Below, piece by piece: positions 26,321 through 35,691 of a DNA stretch of 44,937 bases (position 1 is its first letter; the number at the start of each line of letters is the position of its first letter). The notes under the pieces are model-generated. The model saw nothing but the letters and a program-made list of their open reading frames with translations. It was not told the DNA's origin and ran no database searches. This DNA comes from Prochlorococcus sp. AG-363-P15 (GTDB taxonomy: Bacteria; Cyanobacteriota; Cyanobacteriia; PCC-6307; Cyanobiaceae): contig QCGF01000006.1 of assembly GCA_003278175.1 (NCBI GenBank), positions 1 to 44,937 of the forward strand, in the 5' to 3' direction. A program made the position numbers and the translations under genes.

Positions 26321-27433
26321 TTAAATAAAAACCTTTTGCCCTGCATTATTTGATTCTCTTGCTTTGTCAACGACTTTTTGACTTGCAAACCCTTCAGATA
26401 GACCAGGGACAATAGGATTGCCTGTCCTAATACTTTCAGCCCACCAGCTTTGTAATCTTGCTACAGGAGCAATTCTTCCGTCGGTCCATGTTGTTGAGAA
26501 TGCCAAATCATTGTCAGGGCTAATACTTTTCGTCTTCTCTCCAGATTTTGTTAGCCAAAGGCCAAAGCCATGAACGTAGTCCTTTTGGTTATCGCTGCCA
26601 AGTATGAGTGTTCCTTTGCTTCCATAAATCTCTATCCAGCATCCCCTTCCTTGTTTCGTTACTGCTGAAAGTGATATTTGGGTTGGGATTAGTTGATTGT
26701 TATTTACTCCTATGATGTTCTGTTGAATAAGTGCAATGTCTTCACTAGTTACTTGGCATATATTTCCGGTTAATGGATTTGTTCTTTCTTTTATAGATGT
26801 AGAAAGTAAGGCGTTAATGCTTTTTGTTGGACCAAATAGCCAATGGATAATGTCAAATGCATGTGTACCCAGTGCTCCCATAACACCCCCACCTTTTTCA
26901 ACTTCGGAATACCAATTCCATGGTCTTGATTGATCCGCTCGACTACTCATTAACCAATCAAGCTTTACCAGCCAAGGATCACCTATGGAACCTTCTTCAA
27001 GAATTCTTTTGGCTTGCATAAATAAAGGAACGGCTCTGTATTCAAAATCAACTGCAACACTTAGTTTTTTACTTAAGGCTAACTTTTGAAGTTCAGCCAC
27101 CTCATTTGCGTTTAGAGCAACTGGCTTCTCTAGAAGCAAATGTTTGCCTGCTTGAAGTGCTTCTTTGGCCAGTTTATATCTTGGTTCTGGCGGTGTTGCG
27201 AGGATTATTGCTTCGACATTGGCATCACTTAGGAGATCATCCCAATTCTCATGAATCTTAAGTTTATTCTTTTGGGAAGCTTCTAAAAGACGCTTATTGC
27301 GAGGGTGCCATAAGGATATGGGTTGAAATTCTGGATTTGAGGTTAAAGCAGGAAGATGAACTGATTCACCAAATCCGAGTCCTGCTATTGCAATCTGGAT
27401 TGGTGTTTGATGAATTGATTTTTGATTAGTCAT
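26321..27433 (-). CDS. Gfo/Idh/MocA family NAD(P)-dependent oxidoreductase
   Basis: The 370-residue product has an N-terminal Rossmann fold with AIAGLGFGESVHLPAL at about 14-29, the family motif LLEKPVAL near 96 (active-site Lys) and a C-terminal GFO_IDH_MocA domain with GVMGALGTHAFDIIHWLFG near 187 (His-containing motif). Family members oxidise or reduce sugars, inositols or pyranosides, but the substrate cannot be read from sequence. The start is ATG at 27433. It sits alone between fba and accD with long AT-rich gaps on both sides, suggesting its own promoter. Confidence 0.88.
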   Translation of the reverse strand: MTNQKSIHQTPIQIAIAGLGFGESVHLPALTSNPEFQPISLWHPRNKRLLEASQKNKLKIHENWDDLLSDANVEAIILATPPEPRYKLAKEALQAGKHLLLEKPVALNANEVAELQKLALSKKLSVAVDFEYRAVPLFMQAKRILEEGSIGDPWLVKLDWLMSSRADQSRPWNWYSEVEKGGGVMGALGTHAFDIIHWLFGPTKSINALLSTSIKERTNPLTGNICQVTSEDIALIQQNIIGVNNNQLIPTQISLSAVTKQGRGCWIEIYGSKGTLILGSDNQKDYVHGFGLWLTKSGEKTKSISPDNDLAFSTTWTDGRIAPVARLQSWWAESIRTGNPIVPGLSEGFASQKVVDKARESNNAGQKVFI

Positions 27434-27631
27434 TTTTGAGATTTGGAGATACAGACATCATTAATTAATTCATCTATTAATACATTATCTTTAGAGGATA
27501 TACAACCTTTATTCCTAAATGCATTTTTCGACGTAATTCCTATAGATGAATATGAATAATCAGAAATATACTAAATATGAAGATTATTTTATTTGATGAA
27601 AATTTAATTTTTTACATTTCATTTAATAATT

Positions 27632-28501
27632 CTATTTACTCTTTCTACTACCATGCAGTCTCAAAAGTGTACTCAAAGTTTTACGTAATTGTGTTCGCGG
27701 AACAATTGTGTCAACAAAACCATGATCTTGAAGGTATTCTGCTGTTTGAAAATTATCAGGAAGTTTCTCTCTAAGTGTTTGTTCAATTACTCTTCTGCCA
27801 GCAAATCCTATTAATGCTTTAGGCTCCGCAAGTATTAAATCTCCCAGCATTGCGAAGCTAGCAGTAACTCCACCAGTTGTTGGATGTGTAAGAAGCGGCA
27901 TATAAAGAAGTTCTGCTTTTCTATGACGTTCAAGTGCTCCTGAAATTTTGGCCATTTGCATAAGGCTTAACATCCCTTCCTGCATGCGAGCTCCTCCAGA
28001 AGCACAAACTATTAATAGCGGTACCTTTTGTGATGTTGCACGTTCTATTAATCGAGTTATTTTTTCTCCAACCACTGAACCCATTGATCCACCCATGAAC
28101 CTGAAATCCATCACAGCTAATGCCATTGGAATAGATTCAACTTTGCAAAAACCTGTCACAACTCCATCTTTCATCCCTGTATTTGCTTGACTTTCTCGAA
28201 GGCGGTCTGCATAAGCCCTTCTGTCTTTAAACCCAAGTGGGTCTGTTGGGCTTAGGTCACTATCAAAATCTTTAAAGCTTCCTGGATCGACAATTATATT
28301 GATTCTCTCTTCACTATCAATACGATTGTGGTGCCCACAGTTACTGCAAACACTTGCATTGGCGATTAAATCTTTGCGATAAACAACTTGGCCACATTCG
28401 GGGCATTTCCCCCAAAGTCCATCGCTTTCGTCAGTTTCTTGGCTCACTTTGCCAACAAACTGACCTTTGCGACGATCTGCAAACCAGTCGAAAAGTGACA
28501 T
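27632..28501 (-). CDS. accD: Acetyl-CoA carboxylase carboxyltransferase subunit beta
   Basis: AccD with AccA transfers carboxyl from carboxybiotin to acetyl-CoA, making malonyl-CoA for fatty acids. The 289-residue product begins [12 protein letters not shown] and has a four-Cys zinc ribbon [13 protein letters not shown]...VCSNCGHH at about residues 34-56. The crotonase-fold domain follows, with [16 protein letters not shown] near 133, [20 protein letters not shown] near 166 and [18 protein letters not shown] near 204. The start is ATG at 28501. The 242-base gap to prk upstream is AT-rich and presumably carries the accD promoter. Confidence 0.95.
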   Translation of the reverse strand: MSLFDWFADRRKGQFVGKVSQETDESDGLWGKCPECGQVVYRKDLIANASVCSNCGHHNRIDSEERINIIVDPGSFKDFDSDLSPTDPLGFKDRRAYADRLRESQANTGMKDGVVTGFCKVESIPMALAVMDFRFMGGSMGSVVGEKITRLIERATSQKVPLLIVCASGGARMQEGMLSLMQMAKISGALERHRKAELLYMPLLTHPTTGGVTASFAMLGDLILAEPKALIGFAGRRVIEQTLREKLPDNFQTAEYLQDHGFVDTIVPRTQLRKTLSTLLRLHGSRKSK

Positions 28502-28743
28502 GGCTCTAAAATGGATGACTTGATACTAAAGGATACGGAGCTGTAATGATTGTTTCTATTTGAAATTTATAGTTATATCAGGCTTATCTTTATTATAATT
28601 TTTTGAATAATTAACTTGAAGCTTTACTTTTTAATATTCTGCTTGTGGGAATAATACAATATATATTTTATATTCAAAATAATTAATATAAACTTTAAAG
28701 TAGTAACCTATGGCTAAAGTAATTAATATTTAGGACTACTATC

Positions 28744-29646
28744 TTATTGTGCTTTCTTCTTCTCTTCGATCATCTTATGTATGATTGGGGTAAGAATTAA
28801 TTCCATGGCAAAACCCATTTTTCCACCATTAACAACAAGGCTGGTAGGGCTTGACATGAAAGAGTCATGAATCATTCCTAAAAGATATTGAAAATCAATT
28901 CCCCACTTTTCTCGTGATCCTTTTCTAAAGTGAATGATTACAAAGCTCTCATCAGGAGTTGGGATATTCCTACATATAAATGGATTCGATGTGTCCACTG
29001 TTGGCACTCGTTGGAAGTTAATATCAGTACGGCTAAATTGAGGGCAGATGTGATTTATATAGTCAGGCATTCTTCTTAGAATTGTTTCTACAATGGTTTC
29101 AGCTGAATAACCTCTCTCTGCATTGTCTCGATGAATTTTTTGTATCCATTCAAGATTAGTTATTGGTACTACACCAACTAACAAGTCAGCTAATGAAGCA
29201 ACGTCATATGTGTCTCCTACTACGCCACCATGAAGTCCCTCATAAAAAAGCAGGTCTGTGCCCGCTGCAATATCTTCCCAAGGTGTGAATTGACCTGGAT
29301 CTAGTTTTGTACCAAGGCGAGTGTTGTGTTCATCTGCTTCTTCAGGACTATGAAGGTAGTATCTCTTTTGACCTTTTCCAGACTCCCCATAAGTCTTAAA
29401 AAGTTCTTCTAATTTGTCGAATAGATTTGCTTCGGGACCGAAGTGAGAAAAGTTTTCACCTTTTGAAAGAGCATCAGACATTGCTTGCTTCATAGGTGCT
29501 CTCTCAAAGCGGTGGTAGCTGTCGCCTTCAACCACTGCTGGAATGATGCTTTCTCTTGCAAAAATATGCTCGAAGGCTCTTTTTACTGTGCTGGTACCTG
29601 CTCCGGAGGAACCCGTAACGGCTACAACCGGGTAACGCTTCGACAT
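28744..29646 (-). CDS. prk: Phosphoribulokinase, proteobacterial (class I)-like
   Basis: Phosphoribulokinase makes ribulose 1,5-bisphosphate for RuBisCO. The 300-residue product resembles the short class I enzymes of proteobacteria: P-loop VTGSSGAGTSTVKRAF (about 9-24), VVEGDSYHRFERAPMK near 39, FYEGLHGGVV near 131, IHRDNAERGYSAE near 167 and PQFSRTDINFQRVPTVDTSNPFI near 200. The P-loop lacks the regulatory Cys of plant and freshwater cyanobacterial class II enzymes. I chose the ATG at 29646; an in-frame TTG at 29652 would add two residues. It lies between accD and leuB, with a small hairpin in its leader. Confidence 0.92.
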   Translation of the reverse strand: MSKRYPVVAVTGSSGAGTSTVKRAFEHIFARESIIPAVVEGDSYHRFERAPMKQAMSDALSKGENFSHFGPEANLFDKLEELFKTYGESGKGQKRYYLHSPEEADEHNTRLGTKLDPGQFTPWEDIAAGTDLLFYEGLHGGVVGDTYDVASLADLLVGVVPITNLEWIQKIHRDNAERGYSAETIVETILRRMPDYINHICPQFSRTDINFQRVPTVDTSNPFICRNIPTPDESFVIIHFRKGSREKWGIDFQYLLGMIHDSFMSSPTSLVVNGGKMGFAMELILTPIIHKMIEEKKKAQ

Positions 29647-29674
29647 CGACAATCAAATAACAATCAAGCGATTT

Positions 29675-29692
29675 TGGCAGGTCGCCTGACCA
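29675..29692 (-). promoter_or_regulatory. Small hairpin in the prk leader
   Basis: TGGCAGG, a TCG loop and CCTGACCA form a seven-pair stem with one bulged base, 29 bases before the prk ATG on the minus strand. No T run follows, so it is not an evident leuB terminator. It could affect translation initiation. Confidence 0.3.
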
Positions 29693-29741
29693 TCTGATGA
29701 TTTCATGAAGAGAGGACTGATTATTTTGTTAATTGGAACTT

Positions 29742-30815
29742 TCAAATTGCTTTTAGTAATTCCTTGCCGATGTCTCTACAGCCTAGTTCTGTAAAGGGTT
29801 TACTCATCAGATCAGCTGTCCTTAGGCCTGCATTAAGAACTTTGTTAACTGCTTCTTCTAGTTGATCTGCTGCTTTTGTTTCTTTAAGCCCTATTCGTAA
29901 CATCATTGCTGCTGAGAGCACCATTGCCATCGGATTCGCTTTGTCCAGCCCAGCGATGTCTGGTGCAGAGCCATGGACAGGTTCAAAAAGCCCTGGACCT
30001 TGAGTGCTCAAAGATGCAGAAGGAAGCATTCCAATTGATCCAGTGAGCATTGCTGCTTCATCACTGAGAATGTCACCAAAGAGATTACCTGTGAGGATTA
30101 CATCAAACTGGCTTGGGTTCCTTACTAGTTGCATGGCTGCATTATCGACATACATATGACTTACAATTATATCTTTATTTTTTCTTGCCATAAGATCCAC
30201 TCTTTCTCTCCATAATTGACTTACATCTAGAACATTTGCTTTATCGATAGAACAGATTTTCTTCTTCCTATTTTTAGCGAGCTCAAAGGCAACTTTGGCT
30301 ATTTGATCAATCTCTTGATCTGAATAACTCATTGTATTAAATGCTCTTGTACTTTTATCAGTTTCTATACGTCCTTTAGGTTTCCCAAAATATATTCCAC
30401 TAGTTAATTCTCTTACAACAATAAGATCTACATCTTTTACCACTTCTTCTTTAAGAGTACTTGACTCTATAAGAGATTTCCATATCTTAACAGGCCTAAT
30501 ATTTGCAAAAAGGTTTAAACCTTCTCTCAATGCAAGAAGGCCAGTCTCTGGTCTCTTTTCTCTTGGTAAATTGTCATGTTTAGGGCTGCCTATAGCTGCC
30601 ATTAGTATTGCATCACTATTTTTGCATGCTTCAAGTGTATTAATCGGAAGTGGTGAACCTGTTTCATCAATGGCAGCACCTCCAATTATGTGCTCTTCAA
30701 AAATCAATTGAAAGCCATTTACTTGACTTAGTTTGACGAGCAGTTCTTTTGCTACATAAGTGATTTCTGGTCCAATGCCATCACCAGGCAGTAATACAAT
30801 TTTGTGTTCTCTCAT
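29742..30815 (-). CDS. leuB: 3-isopropylmalate dehydrogenase
   Basis: LeuB oxidatively decarboxylates 3-isopropylmalate in leucine synthesis. The 357-residue product shows KIVLLPGDGIGPEI at the N-terminus, AAIGSPKHDN near 75, LRPVK-type substrate residues (here LFANIRPVKIW), VRELTSGIYFGKPKGR near 134, DNAAMQLVRNPSQFDVILTGNLFGDILSDEAAML near 224-258 and EPVHGSAPDIAG near 277, all typical of NAD-dependent beta-decarboxylating dehydrogenases with LeuB spacing. The start is ATG at 30815, 35 bases after lpxD on the same strand. Confidence 0.95.
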   Translation of the reverse strand: MREHKIVLLPGDGIGPEITYVAKELLVKLSQVNGFQLIFEEHIIGGAAIDETGSPLPINTLEACKNSDAILMAAIGSPKHDNLPREKRPETGLLALREGLNLFANIRPVKIWKSLIESSTLKEEVVKDVDLIVVRELTSGIYFGKPKGRIETDKSTRAFNTMSYSDQEIDQIAKVAFELAKNRKKKICSIDKANVLDVSQLWRERVDLMARKNKDIIVSHMYVDNAAMQLVRNPSQFDVILTGNLFGDILSDEAAMLTGSIGMLPSASLSTQGPGLFEPVHGSAPDIAGLDKANPMAMVLSAAMMLRIGLKETKAADQLEEAVNKVLNAGLRTADLMSKPFTELGCRDIGKELLKAI

Positions 30816-30850
30816 TTTGAATTTTTAAATGATCGCGTCTTTTACTGAGA

Positions 30851-31894
30851 TTACTCAGATGAGTGACGATTTATCTCTTTAATTGCTTTTACTATTTCAG
30901 GTAGTTTTTTGAAGTTGGCGGAGCATCGAAGCCATAGTCGATTTGGCATTGCTGGAAATCCGCTTATAACTTGATTGGGATTGACATCTGCATGGATTCC
31001 ACATTTAGAGCTGGCGATTACTTTGTCACCAACTTTGACCCTATTCCCCACTCCTACTTGGCCTGCAAGGATTACTCCATCACCAAGTTGGGCTCCGCCT
31101 GCAATTCCCACCTGAGAGGCCATTGCGCATGATTTGCCAGTTTTTACGCCGTGACCTATTTGAACAAGATTATCGATTTTTGTACCTTTTCCTATTGTTG
31201 TTTTTCCAACAGCAGGGCGATCAATTGTTGAACAACACCCGATCTCTACATCATTTTCAATTACTACTATTCCTGTCTGTGGCATCTTGTACCAACCTTG
31301 AGGTGTAGGTACAAAGCCAAAACCGTCAGACCCTATTACTGAATTGGAATGAAGAATACAATTGCTTCCTATTAATGAATTTGGATGAATTACACAATTT
31401 GCATGTAATTCAGAATTGTCTCCAATGGTAATTTTGTCATAGAGGACAACTCCAGGGTGGATAACACTTCCATTACCTATCTCGCAATTATTCCCAATAC
31501 AGACGTTTGCTCCGATAGAAACCATATCTCCTATCTTTACGTTTTCACCTATTACTGCTGATGAATGGATTCCAACTTTTGGTTTTTGTCTTGGATTAAG
31601 GATGTTTAATGACTCTGCGAATGCCAACCTGGGATTTTTCAGCACAGCCCAGGCCAGTCCATTTTTGTTTGCTTCCTTTATTACTTTTGCATCTGGGGGC
31701 AGTAAAACCGCTCCTGCATTGCTTTCACTGAGCTTTGATTTTAATGCACTTTCATTTTCTAGAAAGCTGAGATCATTAGATCTGGCTTCCTCTAGTGAAG
31801 CTCCAGTAGATAATTCTGGATCGCTTGCAAGATAGTGGTCTTGCAGTTCAGCGTTTCCATTTTCAAGAGCAATGATCAGTTGACTGAAACGCAT
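30851..31894 (-). CDS. lpxD: UDP-3-O-acylglucosamine N-acyltransferase
   Basis: LpxD adds the N-linked hydroxyacyl chain in lipid A synthesis. The 347-residue product has the LpxD N-terminal domain (about 1-100) and a left-handed beta-helix of hexapeptide repeats at about 105-320 ([21 protein letters not shown] and onward). The catalytic-region signature [19 protein letters not shown] is near 190, and [12 protein letters not shown] carries the active-site His near 247. Its presence supports an LPS-bearing outer membrane, matching the Lpt genes at 7.8-10.2 kb. The start is ATG at 31894; the gap to proB is 47 bases. Confidence 0.94.
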   Translation of the reverse strand: MRFSQLIIALENGNAELQDHYLASDPELSTGASLEEARSNDLSFLENESALKSKLSESNAGAVLLPPDAKVIKEANKNGLAWAVLKNPRLAFAESLNILNPRQKPKVGIHSSAVIGENVKIGDMVSIGANVCIGNNCEIGNGSVIHPGVVLYDKITIGDNSELHANCVIHPNSLIGSNCILHSNSVIGSDGFGFVPTPQGWYKMPQTGIVVIENDVEIGCCSTIDRPAVGKTTIGKGTKIDNLVQIGHGVKTGKSCAMASQVGIAGGAQLGDGVILAGQVGVGNRVKVGDKVIASSKCGIHADVNPNQVISGFPAMPNRLWLRCSANFKKLPEIVKAIKEINRHSSE

Positions 31895-31941
31895 GGCAAA
31901 AAGATTGTCGAAACGATCGTAGAGGTATTTGTATCTTTAAG

Positions 31942-33027
31942 TCACTCCTCTATAAGGACTAGTACGTCTCTATGAATTACCAATGGTGATGGTGTTGATG
32001 ATGTACAAGCTTTTAATGCCCTTTTTATAAATTCACTGCTAAGTGAACTTATGCCTCTAGCAATTTCTATGGATTGGGAATTAATAATTCTGACTGGTTG
32101 ATTAGCAGAAAAGTTTCCATCTACTTTAAGTACTCCTACTAGTAATAATGATGCACCTCTTTCCTGAATTGCTTTAGATGCCCCATCATCAAGATGAATG
32201 CTGCCAAGAGGTTTAATGGCATGAGCTAACCAACTCTTCTTGGTAGGAAGTGGTTTTGGGTGAGGGTGAAACACTGTCCCTCCACGACTACCTTTTAATA
32301 GTTCATCCAGTGCTTTTGGCTTGCGGCCATCGGCCAGATGAACAGTTATCCCACTGGCTGTTGCAATCCGTGCCGAGGCAAGTTTTGTTCTTATTCCGCC
32401 AGTCCCCCAATTACCGCCTTCTTCACTAAAATTTTCTAATGATTTCAATTCTCTTGGATTCCGAACGTCATAAATAGGCTCTGCATTTGCATTCTTTCTT
32501 GGATCAGTTGAATACAATCTATCTACATCAGTTAAAAGAATTAATTGATCGGCTTTGACTGCAGTTGCAACAAGAGCTGACAGTGTGTCGTTATCACCGT
32601 ATCTAAGTTCTTCTGCCGATAGCGTGTCGTTTTCATTTACCACTGGAATTATTCCTTGCCCAAGTAATTTCTTTAATGTCATTGATGCGTTGTGGTAACT
32701 AAGCCTTGATCCAAGATCTGCTCTAGTTAGTAATATTTGAGCAACGTTGTACCCATATCTGTTCATTGACGCTTGATATAGACCCATCAATTGGACTTGT
32801 CCTACGGCTGCTGCAGCCTGCAAACTTGGCAAATCATCCGGTCGTGTTCTTAGGCCTAATCTCTGGCAACCAAGGCCTACTGCCCCACTAGTAACAATAA
32901 TCACCCCGTCACCACGGTTTTTGCTATTTGCAATGCACGAGCTATAGCAATTAATTATTTCAGAAGTTGATTGATTTTTGTCCCCTCTAAGGAGGCTTGT
33001 TCCAATCTTGACGACCCATATAGTCAT
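31942..33027 (-). CDS. proB: Glutamate 5-kinase (kinase plus PUA domain)
   Basis: ProB phosphorylates glutamate in the first step of proline synthesis. Residues 1-255 form an amino acid kinase domain: [44 protein letters not shown] near 130-149, [13 protein letters not shown] and [19 protein letters not shown] near 208. Residues of about 275-355 form the PUA domain found in full-length ProB, probably for regulation or oligomerisation. The start is ATG at 33027, overlapping the upstream HAD gene stop by four bases, so the two are translationally coupled. Confidence 0.94.
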   Translation of the reverse strand: MTIWVVKIGTSLLRGDKNQSTSEIINCYSSCIANSKNRGDGVIIVTSGAVGLGCQRLGLRTRPDDLPSLQAAAAVGQVQLMGLYQASMNRYGYNVAQILLTRADLGSRLSYHNASMTLKKLLGQGIIPVVNENDTLSAEELRYGDNDTLSALVATAVKADQLILLTDVDRLYSTDPRKNANAEPIYDVRNPRELKSLENFSEEGGNWGTGGIRTKLASARIATASGITVHLADGRKPKALDELLKGSRGGTVFHPHPKPLPTKKSWLAHAIKPLGSIHLDDGASKAIQERGASLLLVGVLKVDGNFSANQPVRIINSQSIEIARGISSLSSEFIKRALKACTSSTPSPLVIHRDVLVLIEE

Positions 33028-33533
33028 TTCCTAAGAACTCCTATGATATTTGCGATTCTTTGTTCGATATATTGGGTTTTATTTGTAAGAGATGTCATAC
33101 CATTTGGACCTATTGGCTTAACTAATACTGTGTATATACCTAATCGGTTCCCAGCTATTACATCTGTAAATAGCCTATCTCCTATTATGGCTATTTCTTT
33201 TGGATCTTTATTTAGTGTTCTTAGTGCTTTTATTAAAGCACCCCTAGTTGGTTTGGCAGCCTTATATGTGTAGCTTACATCTATCTGTGAAGAGATTGAT
33301 TTGATGCGTCTTTTGGAAGGATTGTTGCTTAATAGATGAATAGAAAAATAATTTTTAGCTTTGCATATCCAATCAATTACAGAACTATGCAATACCAGTT
33401 CATTACTTGGTAGAAGTGTTCCATCTACATCAAGAAGAATAGCTTTAATTCCCATTGAAAGTAAATGTTCAAATGGTAAATTTGGAGTACTTAAGCCTGG
33501 CTCCCAGTCTGGCTTAAGCCAGTTTTGAGCCAT
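33024..33533 (-). CDS. YqeG-type HAD phosphatase
   Basis: This is a 169-residue HAD-superfamily phosphatase of the YqeG (IIIA) type. Motif I is [14 protein letters not shown] at about 34-47 (nucleophile Asp and acid Asp), motif II is in [11 protein letters not shown] near 70, and motifs III/IV are in the Lys-containing [13 protein letters not shown] and [19 protein letters not shown] near 116-134. The substrate is unknown; plant and bacterial relatives include phosphatidylglycerophosphate phosphatases, so a PgsA-linked role is possible but inferred. It overlaps proB by four bases and DUF3727 by one. Confidence 0.88.
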   Translation of the reverse strand: MAQNWLKPDWEPGLSTPNLPFEHLLSMGIKAILLDVDGTLLPSNELVLHSSVIDWICKAKNYFSIHLLSNNPSKRRIKSISSQIDVSYTYKAAKPTRGALIKALRTLNKDPKEIAIIGDRLFTDVIAGNRLGIYTVLVKPIGPNGMTSLTNKTQYIEQRIANIIGVLRK

Positions 33534-34084
33534 TATTGATTAAACTCCCTATCTTCTATTTCGTTTTCTAATAGTGGTTGGATTCTGTCGAATTCCTTTC
33601 CTTCGACAAGAACGGCCTGGCCGTCGACTAACTCTCCCACAACAAAAAATGGATCTAGCGGAATATATAGACCATATTCATCATCTTTGACTCTAAAACT
33701 AACCAGAAGCTCATACGTTTCTGAGTCATCTTCTGCATCTTCTTCTTCAAGTTCATCAGGGTCTGGTTCATCCAATTCACCCGTAACGGTGAGTGTTACC
33801 GCGGAGCGAACCAACGTCAAATCATGTTCTTGAAGTACTACATCAGCCACTGCGAGTATTGGCTCACTGCTTGAAATCGTTTCAACTAACTCGGGATCTC
33901 CTTCTTCTTTTAATAGAAACAAAGAAACCGGTGTATCTACAGGTGTAAGAAGTGCATATTCTTTATTTTCAATAGGTATTAGTTGCTCAAGGAAACATAG
34001 CAAAGCACTCCCATTACTATCTTTGACCAGCAAAGTTGGTACTTCGTCACTTTTGTTTGTTTCTGATGAAGACATTTTGTTCAA
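33533..34084 (-). CDS. DUF3727 acidic protein
   Basis: The 183-residue product matches the cyanobacteria- and plant-associated DUF3727 family as far as I recognise it. It is strongly acidic, with an Asp/Glu-rich linker at about residues 119-136 (EPDPDELEEEDAEDDSETY) between two beta-rich halves (VPTLLVKDSNGSALLCFLEQLI and YELLVSFRVKDDEYGLYIPLDPFF). No enzyme motif is visible. The start could be ATG 34084 or ATG 34075. It ends on the first base of the HAD gene ATG, so the HAD gene and proB follow it in a coupled chain. Function unknown. Confidence 0.75.
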   Translation of the reverse strand: MNKMSSSETNKSDEVPTLLVKDSNGSALLCFLEQLIPIENKEYALLTPVDTPVSLFLLKEEGDPELVETISSSEPILAVADVVLQEHDLTLVRSAVTLTVTGELDEPDPDELEEEDAEDDSETYELLVSFRVKDDEYGLYIPLDPFFVVGELVDGQAVLVEGKEFDRIQPLLENEIEDREFNQ

Positions 34085-34111
34085 GCTTTTGTTGATAAAG
34101 GTTGGAGTATC

Positions 34112-34573
34112 TCAGCTCCCTTGGCTTCTAGGGTATGCCGGCATGTGTACTGGTTTTAGTTCTGGGCCTTCCCTGAGCCATTGTTCTAGCAACAATGCTG
34201 CTGCTGCACTATCAAGTTGTCCAGATCGGTCATTATGAAGTTTATTTTGTTCTGCTGCAGCCCAAGTACTGCTGTGTTCATTGACCCATGCGATTGGCAA
34301 GACTAGTCTTTTTGCAGTTTTAATTCCGTAATTTTCACAATATTTGGCTTGTTTTGTAGGAATCCCTTTGTCATCAAGCGGCAATCCAACAACAAGACCT
34401 TCAACTTTTCTTTGCTCGCAATATTTTTTTAATATGAACATATCTTGATCAAAATCTCTGCGCATTATTGCTGGAAGTGTTGAAACAGTAATCCCTAGTG
34501 GATCACATCCAGCTAAACCAATTCTTTTGCGACCTACATCTAGACTAATTATTGATATTGGGTTTGGTTTCAT
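34112..34573 (-). CDS. ruvX: Holliday junction resolvase-like RuvX/YqgF
   Basis: This is a YqgF-family RNase H-fold nuclease, linked to Holliday-junction resolution or 16S rRNA 5'-end maturation. I chose the ATG at 34573 (153 residues), which puts ISLDVGRKRIGLAGCDPLGI with the first catalytic Asp about 12 residues in. The longer in-frame start at 34651 would overlap the upstream gene by 71 bases. VVGLPLDDKG near 77 is the second signature. WVNEHSSTWAA and a C-terminal SGQLDSAAAALLLEQWL (final catalytic Asp) complete the family pattern. Confidence 0.9.
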   Translation of the reverse strand: MKPNPISIISLDVGRKRIGLAGCDPLGITVSTLPAIMRRDFDQDMFILKKYCEQRKVEGLVVGLPLDDKGIPTKQAKYCENYGIKTAKRLVLPIAWVNEHSSTWAAAEQNKLHNDRSGQLDSAAAALLLEQWLREGPELKPVHMPAYPRSQGS

Positions 34574-34580
34574 AATTAAC

Positions 34581-35630
34581 TTACCTAGGCTCAAGGCTTG
34601 GAGTTGGGAGTGGAGGACTTTGTGGGCCAAATCTTCCAAGCATAGACTCAAGTTGATTTGCTCCTTTGATTAACCTTTGACTTTCTTGTCTTCGCCAAAT
34701 AGTACGACCTAAAAGTAGAGTTTCATGTTTAAGATTCCAACTACACGATTTGATTAGTTCTGTTAACTCGGTATCTTCAATTGAAGATTCAAGTGTAATG
34801 TTTTTAGGCTGTAGTTCAATATTTTTTAGTATTTTGGGGATAGCTTCAGATAGACGCTGGTCCCATGCTAAATCCCTTAAAAGTTTAATTATCAATTCTC
34901 CTTCTAATATGTCATGCACTACGAAACCTGCAATTGCAATTTGAGAATTGTTAGACTTAGAGATTAATACTTTGTTAAAAGGTGATTTTGGATTTAAATA
35001 ATCTCTCCATTGCCGATCTTGGATTTGACGTAATTGACTAGATTCTGCTGCTTGTTCGAGTCTCAAAAGATCGTTTGCATTTGATGTGTTGACTTCTTGC
35101 CACACTAGGTTGTTCTCTGAATCACATAAGTAATGTTCAGTTTCTGAAGGATTTATCTTCTGAGGCGAATGCCATGTGTTTGATAATTTTAGCGGTTGAA
35201 AACCAAGCTCACGAACAATAGCTATATGACTTTTTTCATTAGCTGGAAATCTTATTAGCCAACTTTGTGCCTTATCTTTATATAGATCTAAAGCATTTTG
35301 AATTAGTTTTTGTCTGATAAAAGGGACCGTCAATACTTGTGGATTATTTAGTATTTCGGGAAAGTTGATAAACCAACAACTGCCTCTTCTATTGCATGGT
35401 CTAATAACAATTAGAGCTATTGGCATATCGTTTTCTAGTCCAACTAAGCAAAAAGGTCTCCTTGTTTGGAGATCAATATGAGTATTCCTTTCTAATTTCG
35501 CTATTAGATTATTGAACAGCATTAACTGAAGCCAGCCAAGTCTGTTGGTTGGCCTTAACGACGCAAGTTTTGATAAGTGACTTGCACTTAGCGATTCCAC
35601 GCGAAGGGGGCTGTTAGGTGCCTCGATCAC
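34581..35630 (-). CDS. Cyanobacterial GNAT-like protein, function unknown
   Basis: The 349-residue product looks like two degenerate acetyltransferase-like halves: about residues 10-165 (with MPIALIVIRPCNRRGSCWFINFP and VRELGFQPL) and about 180-320 (with LRLEQAAESSQLRQIQDRQWRDYL and QIAIAGFVVHDILEGELIIKLL). I see no canonical acetyl-CoA Q/RxxGxG/A loop, so catalysis is uncertain. The start is GTG at 35630, giving VIEAPNSPLRVESLSASHLSKL. It ends seven bases before the chosen ruvX start and is probably co-transcribed with it. Confidence 0.7.
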   Translation of the reverse strand: MIEAPNSPLRVESLSASHLSKLASLRPTNRLGWLQLMLFNNLIAKLERNTHIDLQTRRPFCLVGLENDMPIALIVIRPCNRRGSCWFINFPEILNNPQVLTVPFIRQKLIQNALDLYKDKAQSWLIRFPANEKSHIAIVRELGFQPLKLSNTWHSPQKINPSETEHYLCDSENNLVWQEVNTSNANDLLRLEQAAESSQLRQIQDRQWRDYLNPKSPFNKVLISKSNNSQIAIAGFVVHDILEGELIIKLLRDLAWDQRLSEAIPKILKNIELQPKNITLESSIEDTELTELIKSCSWNLKHETLLLGRTIWRRQESQRLIKGANQLESMLGRFGPQSPPLPTPSLEPR

Positions 35631-35691
35631 GTTCGTCCCATGATTCTTGATAACAATCTATCTATCCCTCAAGATTATGCTTTTAGTTTTA

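Noticed and set aside
26188-26412. 74-codon minus-strand frame between fba and the oxidoreductase
   Set aside because: It overlaps the 3' end of the well-supported Gfo/Idh gene in another frame, is AT-driven in composition and shows no family pattern.
27434-27631. 198-base gap between the oxidoreductase and accD
   Set aside because: Very AT-rich with no hairpin or coding signal I could support; probably promoter and 3' untranslated sequence.
27577-27774. 65-codon plus-strand frame over the accD end
   Set aside because: Most of it is antisense to accD, and the rest is AT-rich sequence rich in Phe, Tyr and Ile codons expected by chance.
28502-28743. 242-base AT-rich gap between accD and prk as a possible small RNA or small gene
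   Set aside because: No frame above a few codons looks coding, no GC-rich stem with a T run is visible, and composition alone does not support an RNA call.
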